Origin: a virus
DNA length: 34,091 nucleotides
Strand: one strand, 5' to 3'
IMG/VR virus record: IMGVR_UViG_3300042691_004247
Location: 1 to 34,091 of that record
A program made the position numbers and the translations under genes. Below the pieces are notes generated by a model. That model was not told the DNA's origin, ran no database searches, and saw nothing but the letters and a program-made list of their open reading frames with translations. Below, piece after piece: positions 18,558-26,907 of this stretch. Numbering within the stretch: position 1 is the first letter of the stretch; the number at the start of each line of letters is the position of its first letter.

Positions 18558-20471
18558 ATGGCAATTAATCTAGTTTCACCAGGTGTAAAGATCACCGAAG
18601 CTGACCTAGTTAAAACAATTCCAGCTACTGGCGGAACTGTTGGAGGTACAGCTGGCAATTTCCGTTGGGGTCCTATTGAAGATCCCGTATTAGTCACAAA
18701 CGAAGCAGAATTGGTAGCTGCTTTCGGCACACCAAATGCAACAAATGCAATCGATTTCCTAAACGTAACCAACTTCTTGTCCTATAGTGGAGCAATGCGA
18801 GTTGTCCGTGCGGCTAATACAACAGCAGCAAAGAATGCTACTGCTGAAGCTACAACTGGCGGTGGTCTAGCAGGAACTGGCATTTTGATCAAGAATGATG
18901 ACGCATACGAGGCATCATTTGCAGATGGTTCTGGAAACGTAGGTCCTTGGGCAGCCAAGTATGCTGGTGATCTAGGCAACTCATTGAGAGTTTCTGCTTG
19001 CCCATCAGCAGCAGCATGGCAGTCAAATCTGACAGGTACATTCACTGTTGCAGCAGGAGGAACTGTTGTTACTGGATCTGGTTCTACAGCAAATACACAA
19101 CTTGTTGTCGGTGACATCGTTGTTCTGAGTGGTCGTTCAATCAAAGTATCAGCAGTTACAAATGCAACTTCTTTCACTTTGGCATCAGCACACCCAACAG
19201 GCGCGACAGCAGCCACAGGTGTTCGTCGTTGGGAATACTATGATTCATTTGACAGCGCACCAGGAACATCACCTTCTGCTCTTGCGAAGGGTGCATCTGG
19301 CGATGAACTTCACGTTGTTGTGGTTGACGAAGATGGCTACATCACAGGTACAGCTGGTAATGTACTAGAAAAGTATGCTAAAGTGTCTAAGGGCTCCGAC
19401 GCACGTTCTTCAGACGGCGGATCTAACTACTACAAAGATGTTGTAAATACAAAATCAAAGTATGTTCGTTGGATGGATCATGACGGCGCAGGTACTAATT
19501 GGGGTACTGCACTAAAAGTTGGCGCAACAGGAACAATTTACACAGCAGTTACTCAACCAAAGAGCTACAGTCTAGCTGGTGGTGCAGATGGTGCTCCTAC
19601 AGATGGAAACTTGCAAACTGCATTCACTTTGTTTGCAAACAAAGAAACTATTGACATCTCTGTTATTCCAGTTGGAGCAGCATCAGCAGCAGTCATCAAT
19701 ACTGTTATCGGTGACGTTGCAGAAGTTCGTAAGGACATCATGGTTTGCTTCTCTCCATTGAGAGCAAACGTTGTTAACAACGCTGGCAGCGAAGCAACTT
19801 CAATCGCATCATTTGCAGACACAATCACACGTTCTACATACGCAGTGATGGACGGTAACTGGAAGTATCAGTATTTCAAGTACACAGACTCTTATGTTTA
19901 TGTTCCTTGCAATGCTGACGTTGCTGGTTGCATGGCAAGAACAGACAATGAATCTGCACCTTGGTTCTCTCCTGCTGGATACACAAGAGGTGTTATCAAG
20001 AACGCAGTTAAGCTAGCTTGGAATCCAAAAGAATCTGAGCGCGATGTTCTTTATAAGACTGCTGTCAATCCTGTTATCACACAAACTGGTCGTGGAACAA
20101 TTCTGTTCGGCGACAAGACATTCGTGACAACAACTGGTTCTTTCAGCAGAATCAACGTTCGCCGCTTGTTCATCCAGTTGGAAAAGTCAATCGGTGGATT
20201 TGCAGCTAACTTGTTGTTTGATCAAAACGATGACGCAACACGCGCAGGATTTGTTGACACGGTTGAGCCATACCTACGCTCGGTTCAAGCACAGCGTGGT
20301 ATGACACAGTTTGCGGTTGTATGTAACGAAACAAACAATCCAGAAGACGTTGTAAATGCAAACGAGTTTGTAGCCGACATCTACATTCGCCCAGTTTCAT
20401 CTATCAACTTCATCCAATTGAACTTTGTTTCTGTCGCAGGAGCTTCAGCTTTCTCCGTAATCGGCGCCTAA
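18558..20471 (+). CDS. gp18: Contractile tail sheath protein gp18
   Basis: This 637-residue protein (T4: 659) has the typical sheath N-terminus MAINLVSPGVKITEADL and NFRWGPIEDPVLV. The family core returns in WAAKYAGDLGNSLRVS, in YYKDVVNTKSKYVRW, and in the conserved C-terminal half (NPVITQTGRGTILFGDKTF, INVRRLFIQLEKS, and the tail-domain strand NEFVADIYIRPVSSINFIQL). Residues about 159-223 form an extra Thr/Val-rich beta module (TVVTGSGSTANTQLVVGDIVVLSG in part) seen in other environmental T4-like sheaths, probably on the outside. A strong AAGGAG site and an own late promoter suit the high copy number of sheath subunits. Confidence 0.96.
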   Translation: MAINLVSPGVKITEADLVKTIPATGGTVGGTAGNFRWGPIEDPVLVTNEAELVAAFGTPNATNAIDFLNVTNFLSYSGAMRVVRAANTTAAKNATAEATTGGGLAGTGILIKNDDAYEASFADGSGNVGPWAAKYAGDLGNSLRVSACPSAAAWQSNLTGTFTVAAGGTVVTGSGSTANTQLVVGDIVVLSGRSIKVSAVTNATSFTLASAHPTGATAATGVRRWEYYDSFDSAPGTSPSALAKGASGDELHVVVVDEDGYITGTAGNVLEKYAKVSKGSDARSSDGGSNYYKDVVNTKSKYVRWMDHDGAGTNWGTALKVGATGTIYTAVTQPKSYSLAGGADGAPTDGNLQTAFTLFANKETIDISVIPVGAASAAVINTVIGDVAEVRKDIMVCFSPLRANVVNNAGSEATSIASFADTITRSTYAVMDGNWKYQYFKYTDSYVYVPCNADVAGCMARTDNESAPWFSPAGYTRGVIKNAVKLAWNPKESERDVLYKTAVNPVITQTGRGTILFGDKTFVTTTGSFSRINVRRLFIQLEKSIGGFAANLLFDQNDDATRAGFVDTVEPYLRSVQAQRGMTQFAVVCNETNNPEDVVNANEFVADIYIRPVSSINFIQLNFVSVAGASAFSVIGA

Positions 20472-20476
20472 TCTGA

Positions 20477-20484
20477 TATAAATA
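20477..20484 (+). promoter_or_regulatory. Late promoter (TATAAATA) for the tail tube gene
   Basis: This is an exact TATAAATA six bases after the sheath stop and 38 bases before the gp19 ATG; AAGGAG precedes that ATG. It allows tube expression independent of the sheath transcript. Confidence 0.7.
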
Positions 20485-20522
20485 CCATCAGATTGAACGT
20501 ACATAACAATAAGGAGAAATAA

Positions 20523-21050
20523 ATGGCAATCGCAACAATCAGTCAAATCAAAGCTGCTGTTGGGGTTGGGGTTCGCCCCAACCTTTTCAGAGTCTCGTTT
20601 GCCGGAGGTTTGGTAGGTACAACAACATCAGACTTGTCTTTTCTAGTCAAGTCTGCTGCACTACCAGGTTCTACAGTAGGTCTAATTGAAGTCCCAAATA
20701 TTGCTGGGCGTAGACTAAAACTTACTGGAGACAGAACATTCGCAGACTGGACAGTCACAGTTGTAAACGACAGAGACTTCACGGTAAGAAAACAGATCGA
20801 AGCATATCAAAAGCTATTCGTCAATTGGGAACAATCTGGCGGAACAGTCGGTACAGGAACACGTAATGATGTGGCACTTACTACAGCTACTGTAGAACAG
20901 CTAGATCAAGCTGGATCCACACTAAGAACGTATTCTCTGAAAAATTGTTTCGTAACTGACATCTCAACAATTGATTTGTCATACGACACTACTGATGCCA
21001 TTGAAGAGTTCACAGTAACTTGGGTTTATGACTACTACACAGTAGCCTAA
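20523..21050 (+). CDS. gp19: Tail tube protein gp19
   Basis: This 175-residue protein (T4: 163) matches gp19: RPNLFRVSFAGGL near the N-terminus, FLVKSAALPGSTVGLIEVP (about 40-58), GDRTFADWTVTVVNDRDF (about 69-86), and the C-terminal ISTIDLSYDTTDAIEEFTVTW strand pattern of the tube fold. Stacked hexamers form the rigid tube inside the sheath through which DNA passes. The gene has its own late promoter and an AAGGAG site. It is followed 19 bases later by a paralogue. Confidence 0.93.
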   Translation: MAIATISQIKAAVGVGVRPNLFRVSFAGGLVGTTTSDLSFLVKSAALPGSTVGLIEVPNIAGRRLKLTGDRTFADWTVTVVNDRDFTVRKQIEAYQKLFVNWEQSGGTVGTGTRNDVALTTATVEQLDQAGSTLRTYSLKNCFVTDISTIDLSYDTTDAIEEFTVTWVYDYYTVA

Positions 21051-21069
21051 TCTATAGGGAGAAAACAAA

Positions 21070-21588
21070 ATGACATTCAGTATTTCAGATTTCAGAAAAT
21101 CTCTAAGAGGCGGAAGCCGTGCGAATCAGTTCAACATTTCGTTTGGTGCTCTTCCATCAGGAGTCGCACTACCAAATGCAACAATTCTTTGCAAGGCAGC
21201 CGCAGTTCCAGGATTCACAATCGGTCAGATTGCAGTTCCTTTCAGAGGGCGTACAGTAAAGGTTCCTGGCGACAGAACTTTTGCTGAGTGGACAGCAACA
21301 TTCATTGTTGATCCAGCCATGTCAATTCGTGTTGGTTTCGAGAATTGGATGAACTACATCAAGGCTCTTGACTTCACGACAACAACTTTGAGAACTGGAT
21401 CAGGAATTGACTACGACACGACAATCACTGTTGAGCATCTAAAGGATGACAACTCTGTTTCTAGAACATACAAGTTGGGAAGCGCATTCCCTACAGATGT
21501 GTCTCAGATTGATGTGTCATACGATTCAGCAGATGCAGTTGAAGAGTTCACTGTCACATTCCAATACTTGGATCTAATCGATTCTTGA
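21070..21588 (+). CDS. Second tail-tube-like protein (gp19 paralogue)
   Basis: This 172-residue protein shares the fold signatures of the preceding gp19: RANQFNISFGALPSG, CKAAAVPGFTIGQIAVPFRGR, GDRTFAEWTATFIVD and VSQIDVSYDSADAVEEFTVTFQY. The match runs the full length, so it is an intact paralogue, not a fragment. It could be a second tube subunit, a tube-tip/baseplate connecting protein (T4 gp48 and gp54 have related tube folds), or a specialised terminal ring. The ribosome site is TAGGGAGA. It ends the tail-shaft block, followed by a terminator. Confidence 0.88.
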   Translation: MTFSISDFRKSLRGGSRANQFNISFGALPSGVALPNATILCKAAAVPGFTIGQIAVPFRGRTVKVPGDRTFAEWTATFIVDPAMSIRVGFENWMNYIKALDFTTTTLRTGSGIDYDTTITVEHLKDDNSVSRTYKLGSAFPTDVSQIDVSYDSADAVEEFTVTFQYLDLIDS

Positions 21589-21601
21589 TAGCAAGACTTT
21601 T

Positions 21602-21622
21602 CGCAACGACTAAATAGTTGCG
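21602..21622 (+). other. Hairpin with CTAAATA in its loop
   Basis: CGCAAC (21602-21607) pairs with GTTGCG (21617-21622) around a nine-base loop that contains CTAAATA (21610-21616), one base off the late-promoter box. It lies just upstream of the terminator. It may be an mRNA-stabilising hairpin or a degenerate promoter. Function is unknown. Confidence 0.5.
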
Positions 21623-21635
21623 TAATAGTTTTCAT

Positions 21636-21659
21636 AAGGGGCTATTGCAGCCCCTTTTT
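21636..21659 (+). terminator. Intrinsic terminator after the tail tube genes
   Basis: AAGGGGCT (21636-21643) pairs perfectly with AGCCCCTT (21649-21656) around a five-base loop, running into TTTTT at 21655-21659. This is a classical rho-independent terminator. It lies only 20 bases before the portal ATG. Confidence 0.85.
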
Positions 21660-21679
21660 CATTATAGCAAGGACAAACC

Positions 21680-23335
21680 ATGGCAATAAAACTCTTCGGT
21701 TACAAGATCGGCAAAGATGAGCCAGAGAAGGACAATCTAAAGTCATTCGTTCCTCCAACAGAAGATGATGGATCAGTCTCCATCATGGGCGGTGGAATCT
21801 ATGGCACTTACATTGACCTTGAAGGGCAAATCAGAAACGATGCCGATCTTATCAAGAAGTATCGTGAGATGGCTATTCAGCCAGAATGTGATGCAGCAAT
21901 TGATGATATCGTCAATGAAGCAATCGTATTCCAAGACAATGACTATCCAGTTCAGATCAATCTAGAAAAACTCCAGCAACCTGAGTCTATCAAGAAGAAG
22001 ATCAAAGAAGAGTATGAGCATGTCATGAAGTTGCTTGACTTCAACAATCAAGGCTATGACATTTTCCGTCGTTGGTACGTTGATGGTAAACTATACTATC
22101 ACATGGTCATTGATGAGAAGAATGCCAGACAAGGTTTGAAAGAGATTCGCTACGTTGATCCTAGAAAGATTCGTAAAGTGCGTGAGTTGCAGAAAGACAA
22201 GTTGAACCTTGTTCAAGCTGAACCCGCAATCAAAAAGCCAGTTGAATACTATGTTTTCTCTGAGAAGGGTTTTGCTAAAGACGCAAACCAAGGGCTGAAG
22301 ATTTCTACAGATTCCATCTGTTACGTTCACTCTGGTGTTTCAGACAAAGATGGTAAAGTCATCATCTCTCATCTTCACAAAGCAATCAAGCCATTGAACC
22401 AGTTGCGTATGCTTGAAGATGCGACAGTCATCTATCGTATCTCACGCGCACCTGAGCGTAGAATCTTCTACATTGACGTTGGTAACTTACCAAAGATCAA
22501 AGCGGAACAATATCTACGTGAGATCATGCAGAAGTATAAGAACAAACTAGTCTACGATGCACAGACTGGTGAGATTCGCGATGATCGTAGATTCCAGACG
22601 ATGCTAGAAGACTTCTGGCTGCCACGTAGAGAAGGTGGAAAAGGAACTGAAATCACTACACTTCCTGGTGGGCAGAACCTTGGGCAGATTGAAGACGTTC
22701 AATACTTCCAAGAGAAGTTCTATAAGTCATTGAACGTTCCCATCTCTAGACTGAAGTCTGACACTGGGTTCTCACTTGGGCGCGCATCAGAAATCACTCG
22801 CGATGAATTGAAGTTCTCAAAGTTCATTGCGAGACTTCGCCTAAGATTCTCCCACTTGTTTGACAGACTTCTAGAGACTCAATTGCTTCTGAAGGGTGTA
22901 TGTACACGCGCAGAGTGGTTGCAGTTGAAAGAAGAGATCAGCTATACATTCCAATCGGACGTTCACTTCACTGAGATGAAGGAAGCTGAGTTGATGAAGG
23001 AACGCATTGCTATTCTCACAGACTTGGATCAGTTTGTTGGCAAGTACATTTCACGCAAGTATGTTCGCACTAAGGTTCTTCGTCAGACTGAAGATGAGAT
23101 GGAACAGATCGACAAGGAAATGGAAGAAGAGTTGCCACTTGAGCAAGCTGAAGCTGAAATGGATGCAATGGCTCAAGAACCACCTCCAGCTCCACCTCCT
23201 CCACCAGCACCAACTCAGATCGTGATCAAGAAAGAAGAAGTCTTTGATGACAACGATCAGAAAGAACTAGCACGTTCTATGTCTCGTTTCTTTGATGTTC
23301 TAACTGAAGAAACTGAAGATGACAGAAAGAAGTGA
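21680..23335 (+). CDS. gp20: Portal vertex protein gp20
   Basis: This 551-residue protein (T4: 524) is recognised by the portal signatures [21 protein letters not shown] (residues about 61-81), [55 protein letters not shown] and [25 protein letters not shown]. The dodecameric ring initiates head assembly, docks the terminase and later the neck. The C-terminus has a Pro-rich stretch (about residues 500-511) followed by an acidic tail, an extension typical of environmental T4-likes. The ATG follows AAGGA shortly after a terminator, with no visible promoter in between, so expression appears to depend on read-through. Confidence 0.97.
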   Translation: MAIKLFGYKIGKDEPEKDNLKSFVPPTEDDGSVSIMGGGIYGTYIDLEGQIRNDADLIKKYREMAIQPECDAAIDDIVNEAIVFQDNDYPVQINLEKLQQPESIKKKIKEEYEHVMKLLDFNNQGYDIFRRWYVDGKLYYHMVIDEKNARQGLKEIRYVDPRKIRKVRELQKDKLNLVQAEPAIKKPVEYYVFSEKGFAKDANQGLKISTDSICYVHSGVSDKDGKVIISHLHKAIKPLNQLRMLEDATVIYRISRAPERRIFYIDVGNLPKIKAEQYLREIMQKYKNKLVYDAQTGEIRDDRRFQTMLEDFWLPRREGGKGTEITTLPGGQNLGQIEDVQYFQEKFYKSLNVPISRLKSDTGFSLGRASEITRDELKFSKFIARLRLRFSHLFDRLLETQLLLKGVCTRAEWLQLKEEISYTFQSDVHFTEMKEAELMKERIAILTDLDQFVGKYISRKYVRTKVLRQTEDEMEQIDKEMEEELPLEQAEAEMDAMAQEPPPAPPPPPAPTQIVIKKEEVFDDNDQKELARSMSRFFDVLTEETEDDRKK

Positions 23336-24443
23336 TCTATTAGATGATGCTCTGAGCATCGCCACTTCAATTGCTTACACGAAGAAACAGTTTGGTAAGC
23401 TAAAGCAAGAGATCGAAGAGATCAAGCAATCTAAAGGTGGCGATGTTATTGTTGAGTATGTGCAAGGTCCTAAAGGAGACACGGGACCTCGTGGATTGCC
23501 TGGCGTCAAAGGAGACTTGGGTGAACAAGGTCCTGCTGGTCTTCCAGGTCCACAGGGTCCACAAGGTGAGCGTGGAGATCAAGGCATTCAAGGCAAAGAA
23601 GGACCAGTTGGTCCTATTGGTCCACAGGGCGAACAAGGCGTTCAAGGCGAACGTGGTGAAAAAGGTGAGAAGGGCGACAAAGGAGAAAAGGGAGACAAAG
23701 GCGACACTGGAGAACAAGGTCCTCAAGGTGTTCAAGGTGAACGTGGGCTTCCGGGCAGAGATGGCGTAGACGGTAAGAATGGTAGAGATGGTGTAGATGG
23801 TAAAGATGGCGCACAGGGACCAAAAGGTCCTAAAGGCGACAGAGGAGAAAAGGGAGACAAAGGTAACGTAGGTCCTATGGGTCCTGCTGGGTTACCTGGG
23901 CAAAAGGGAGACACTGGTGCAGTTGGTCCTAAAGGTGAAGATGGCAAAGACGGTAAAGATGGCAAGACTCCTGAAATAAAACCTTTCCTTGACAAGATAT
24001 CAGAACACTACAAATCGCTCCAGACTTCACTGATCAACAAAGTCAATCTCGCTATCAATACACTAGGTGGTGGTGGATCATCAGGTGGTGGTTCTGTCAA
24101 TCTTCTGGACAATGATGACGTTGAGTTCCAACAATTGTCTGCAACAGCAAACAACTCTGTTCTCATCTTTGATTCCACTAAAAAGAAGTTCGTCGCAAGG
24201 GATCTGGTAGCATTCATAAATAGCATACAGACAGGAGTAGAAGTGCAGTATAACAAGTTGATTGACGTTAGCGGTAACTATACGTACATTGGCGAAGCAT
24301 TGCCAGGTACTGCTACGTCATCTGCAACCTGGAGAATCAAGAGGGTTGAACAGATTGGTACTGACTACAACATTCTTTGGGCAAACGGATCATCCGAATT
24401 CAACAAGACGTGGAATGATCGTCTAACCTACGCATACACATAA
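23319..24443 (+). CDS. Collagen-like trimeric fibre protein
   Basis: This 374-residue protein overlaps the end of gp20 by 17 bases. Residues 1-40 form a helix with coiled-coil spacing ([27 protein letters not shown]), a plausible trimer nucleus. Residues 50-217 are 56 uninterrupted Gly-X-Y triplets rich in [12 protein letters not shown] and GLP. The remaining 150 residues are globular, with a Gly-rich linker (GGGGSSGGG) and a module around [24 protein letters not shown] that recurs at phage fibre C-termini, ending in an immunoglobulin-like [10 protein letters not shown]...[12 protein letters not shown] segment. It is most likely a thin virion-surface fibre; the attachment site (portal/neck or head) is suggested only by position. 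Confidence 0.88.
   Translation: MTERSDLLDDALSIATSIAYTKKQFGKLKQEIEEIKQSKGGDVIVEYVQGPKGDTGPRGLPGVKGDLGEQGPAGLPGPQGPQGERGDQGIQGKEGPVGPIGPQGEQGVQGERGEKGEKGDKGEKGDKGDTGEQGPQGVQGERGLPGRDGVDGKNGRDGVDGKDGAQGPKGPKGDRGEKGDKGNVGPMGPAGLPGQKGDTGAVGPKGEDGKDGKDGKTPEIKPFLDKISEHYKSLQTSLINKVNLAINTLGGGGSSGGGSVNLLDNDDVEFQQLSATANNSVLIFDSTKKKFVARDLVAFINSIQTGVEVQYNKLIDVSGNYTYIGEALPGTATSSATWRIKRVEQIGTDYNILWANGSSEFNKTWNDRLTYAYT
23466..23969 (+). repeat. 56 Gly-X-Y triplets (collagen-like)
   Basis: There are 56 consecutive nine-base units, each starting with a glycine codon, coding for residues 50-217 of the collagen-like protein with no interruption. Charged K/E/D/R triplets are concentrated in the middle, consistent with salt-bridge stabilisation where proline hydroxylation is absent. 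Confidence 0.9.
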
Positions 24444-24461
24444 GGATTGAGGAACTATTGA

Positions 24462-26858
24462 ATGGCTAAGATTAGAGACTCAGCAGTTACGATCTTTTCT
24501 ACTGCAACAGCATCTATGGTTTGTCAAATGCCTACACATCAGATAGGCGATCTTTTGTTGGCATTTGTTTCTAAAGTCGGCACTTCAGCATTTACAACAC
24601 CTGCTGGTTGGACACTCATCAGATCGTCAATCTCTGCTGGTGGTGCTGGTGGTGTCTACGCATTTAGGGCGACGACTACAACAACGACAGTAACGTTTAC
24701 TCTTACTTCAGCGGCATGTTGTGCTTCCGTTGTTTCCGTAAGTGGATGTGCAGGCGCTACAGTTGCTACTGCTATAACTAACAGTTCTTTGACTCTTGCT
24801 GATGATACAAGCATACCATACAGCAGCGGCACGCTAACAACAACACAAGCAAACTCTCTAGTGTTTTCTTCTATGTACGCTGAAGTTGGAGTTGGTATAG
24901 GACCAAATCCAAGATGGGTCAATGTTACATCTGTTGATACTGGTACTAACACACTGGGTGTAGCATACTCATACGTGAGAACTTCAGGCACTGTAGTCAC
25001 AGGAACCGATTGGTATCCAGGCGCCCTTACCACCGGTGTTGACGGGCGTGCATTCATGGTTCAAATCAATGACGACGGCAATGAAACTGCAATTGATCCA
25101 TATATTCCACTGACAACAACACCATCTACTCTACTATCAGTTTTTACTGGAATTGCAGCGGTAGATTTGGGAACTTGGACTGCCGGTAACGCAAGAACAA
25201 TTACTACAATTGGACCTAAATCAACAACATCTGCAACAGGATTGAGCATTGTTGCGACAACTGACTCTGGGTACACTCCATTCAGAACTGTTGCGCAAAC
25301 TCCAGGTGTTTCTAGCACAACAAACTTGGGACACACGGAATTTGTACCAACGACTTCTTGGAACCTAACATTGAACAAAGGATTGTTCTTTGCTACATTC
25401 AGACCAGCATCTCCTAGAGACTACATTGACGTGGGTGATATTGCATCTGGAGGAATTTATGTTGCGTTCTCAAATACAGCAATCGCAGCAACTCCTTACA
25501 GAGCATGGACAGTGGGTGGGCAATTCTCAGAAACAACTATTCCTGATGGAAGACAGAACATTCTAATTCAAGTTCAGCAGACATCAGACACAAGTTACGG
25601 AGCGTCTGGTACTGTCAACTGGGCGTCTGTAGCAAAAATAGCAGTAGGTTCAGCCGGCGTTTACGGTGCTCCTGCGATTCAGTGGACAGAACTTTACAAT
25701 CTGAACGAAGTAAACTTGGCTGGAGGAACACACACCAATCCATTGAATGAACTTGATATTATCAAAGGCATAAATGGTGGTTCGGGAAATATTCCTCTGT
25801 TGCAGAGATCGGGTGCTGCTATCACTACATGGGCTCCTATCAAGTTTGGTGGTGTTGATCCGTGTAGAGTCGGCTGCAATCTAATCACTTTCCAATATCC
25901 CAGAAAAGCAGACGAGATTGATTATGCAGACTTCCATGTAGACAATGATTACGTTGGATATGAATTTCATGGATTGTCTACAGATAAGTTTTCATTCACA
26001 AACTGCACATTTACAAGTCAGTCTCCTTATTACTGGAGATTCAATGCTTCCCACTCAGCAAGTGCATTAGTTGATTTTTCTGGATCTACAATCGTGAATG
26101 CGACAGTTACACTTCAGCCAACTGTCAGTCTATCGGACGTTACTTTCAATAGATGCGGTGAAATTGCTGAAGCGGGCAACACTCTAACTGATTGTACTTT
26201 CACAAACACAAGAGCAACAGCAACTCAAGGTGCAGTCATCATAAGTGGCGCAAGTCAAGCTGCACTTCAAGCGGAACTCAATAATTTCGTCAATTGCACA
26301 TTCAGTAACAACACATCGTCTAATGCTGCAATAAAGATTTTGTACACAGGATCGGGCAACGTTGCTTTGTCAATGACATCAGGCAACTTCTCAGGTAACT
26401 CTAAAGACATCGCATGGTGGGCTCCTGCTGGAAATAGTCTAACATTGAACTACTCTGGAACAGCAAATCCAACATCAACCACTTCAACGAACAACAATAT
26501 TGTTACCCTACAAAGTACAAAGACATTTACCATCAACAACATCGTAGCAAACACAGAAATCAGAATTCTAAAGCAGTCTGATCTATCTGTAATTGCAGGC
26601 GCTGAAGACGTTGGTAACACCGATCCACAGGCTGTAAATCTTGTAGTTTCAGCGGATACAGAAAATTCTATAAGCGGAAGATACAAAGCAGTTTACTCTT
26701 ATAACTTCCCAGTGTTGAATGGAGGAAACAATCTTCCAGTTTTCGTAGTTGCGCACAGTCTATCGCAACAATGGCTAAGATCAAGTTTCACAATCAAAGA
26801 TTTGAGTGAGTCTCTACAGATATCTCAGATACCGGATAGACAGTATCAGAATCTATAA
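24462..26858 (+). CDS. Virion/fibre protein with beta-helix-like C-terminal half
   Basis: This 798-residue protein has an N-terminal module (residues about 1-210) of the form GDLLLAFVS...TTPAGWTLIRSS...AFRATTTTTTVTFTL...ASVVSVSGC, recurrent in phage and bacterial surface proteins. The middle (about 310-460) is a beta-rich domain (FRPASPRDYIDVG, GGIYVAFSNTAIAATPYRAWTVGGQ in part). Residues about 500-690 show repeated short strands of the kind FTNCTFTS, VSLSDVTFNRCG, TLTDCTFTNT, NFVNCTFSNNTS, a pattern typical of right-handed parallel beta-helices. A tail with ISGRYKAVYSYNF follows. No catalytic motif is recognised. It is inferred to be a fibre or surface protein, second in the island after the portal. 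Confidence 0.75.
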   Translation: MAKIRDSAVTIFSTATASMVCQMPTHQIGDLLLAFVSKVGTSAFTTPAGWTLIRSSISAGGAGGVYAFRATTTTTTVTFTLTSAACCASVVSVSGCAGATVATAITNSSLTLADDTSIPYSSGTLTTTQANSLVFSSMYAEVGVGIGPNPRWVNVTSVDTGTNTLGVAYSYVRTSGTVVTGTDWYPGALTTGVDGRAFMVQINDDGNETAIDPYIPLTTTPSTLLSVFTGIAAVDLGTWTAGNARTITTIGPKSTTSATGLSIVATTDSGYTPFRTVAQTPGVSSTTNLGHTEFVPTTSWNLTLNKGLFFATFRPASPRDYIDVGDIASGGIYVAFSNTAIAATPYRAWTVGGQFSETTIPDGRQNILIQVQQTSDTSYGASGTVNWASVAKIAVGSAGVYGAPAIQWTELYNLNEVNLAGGTHTNPLNELDIIKGINGGSGNIPLLQRSGAAITTWAPIKFGGVDPCRVGCNLITFQYPRKADEIDYADFHVDNDYVGYEFHGLSTDKFSFTNCTFTSQSPYYWRFNASHSASALVDFSGSTIVNATVTLQPTVSLSDVTFNRCGEIAEAGNTLTDCTFTNTRATATQGAVIISGASQAALQAELNNFVNCTFSNNTSSNAAIKILYTGSGNVALSMTSGNFSGNSKDIAWWAPAGNSLTLNYSGTANPTSTTSTNNNIVTLQSTKTFTINNIVANTEIRILKQSDLSVIAGAEDVGNTDPQAVNLVVSADTENSISGRYKAVYSYNFPVLNGGNNLPVFVVAHSLSQQWLRSSFTIKDLSESLQISQIPDRQYQNL

Positions 26859-26861
26859 AAG

Positions 26862-26869
26862 CATAAATA
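26862..26869 (+). promoter_or_regulatory. Late-promoter-like box (CATAAATA)
   Basis: CATAAATA lies four bases after the previous stop and 38 bases before the next ATG, which has AGGAG (26894-26898) in front. Its sequence and flanks (GCATAAATAG) closely match the box before gp13. Confidence 0.55.
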
Positions 26870-26907
26870 GCACAATGGGCTAAAAACAACAACAGGAGAA
26901 AAAAGCC

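Noticed and set aside
21070-21588. Second tube-like gene as a sequencing duplication of gp19
   Set aside because: The two genes differ at most positions and in loop lengths, and each has its own start signal. This is an old paralogy.
23466-23969. Collagen-like segment as eukaryotic contamination
   Set aside because: It is embedded in a phage gene overlapping gp20, with phage-type flanking domains. Collagen-like repeats are common in phage fibres.
23732-23995. Minus-strand open frame rich in Ser-Pro-Leu opposite the collagen repeat
   Set aside because: It is the reverse complement of the Gly-X-Y codons, which automatically gives a long open Pro/Ser frame. No independent start signal is present.
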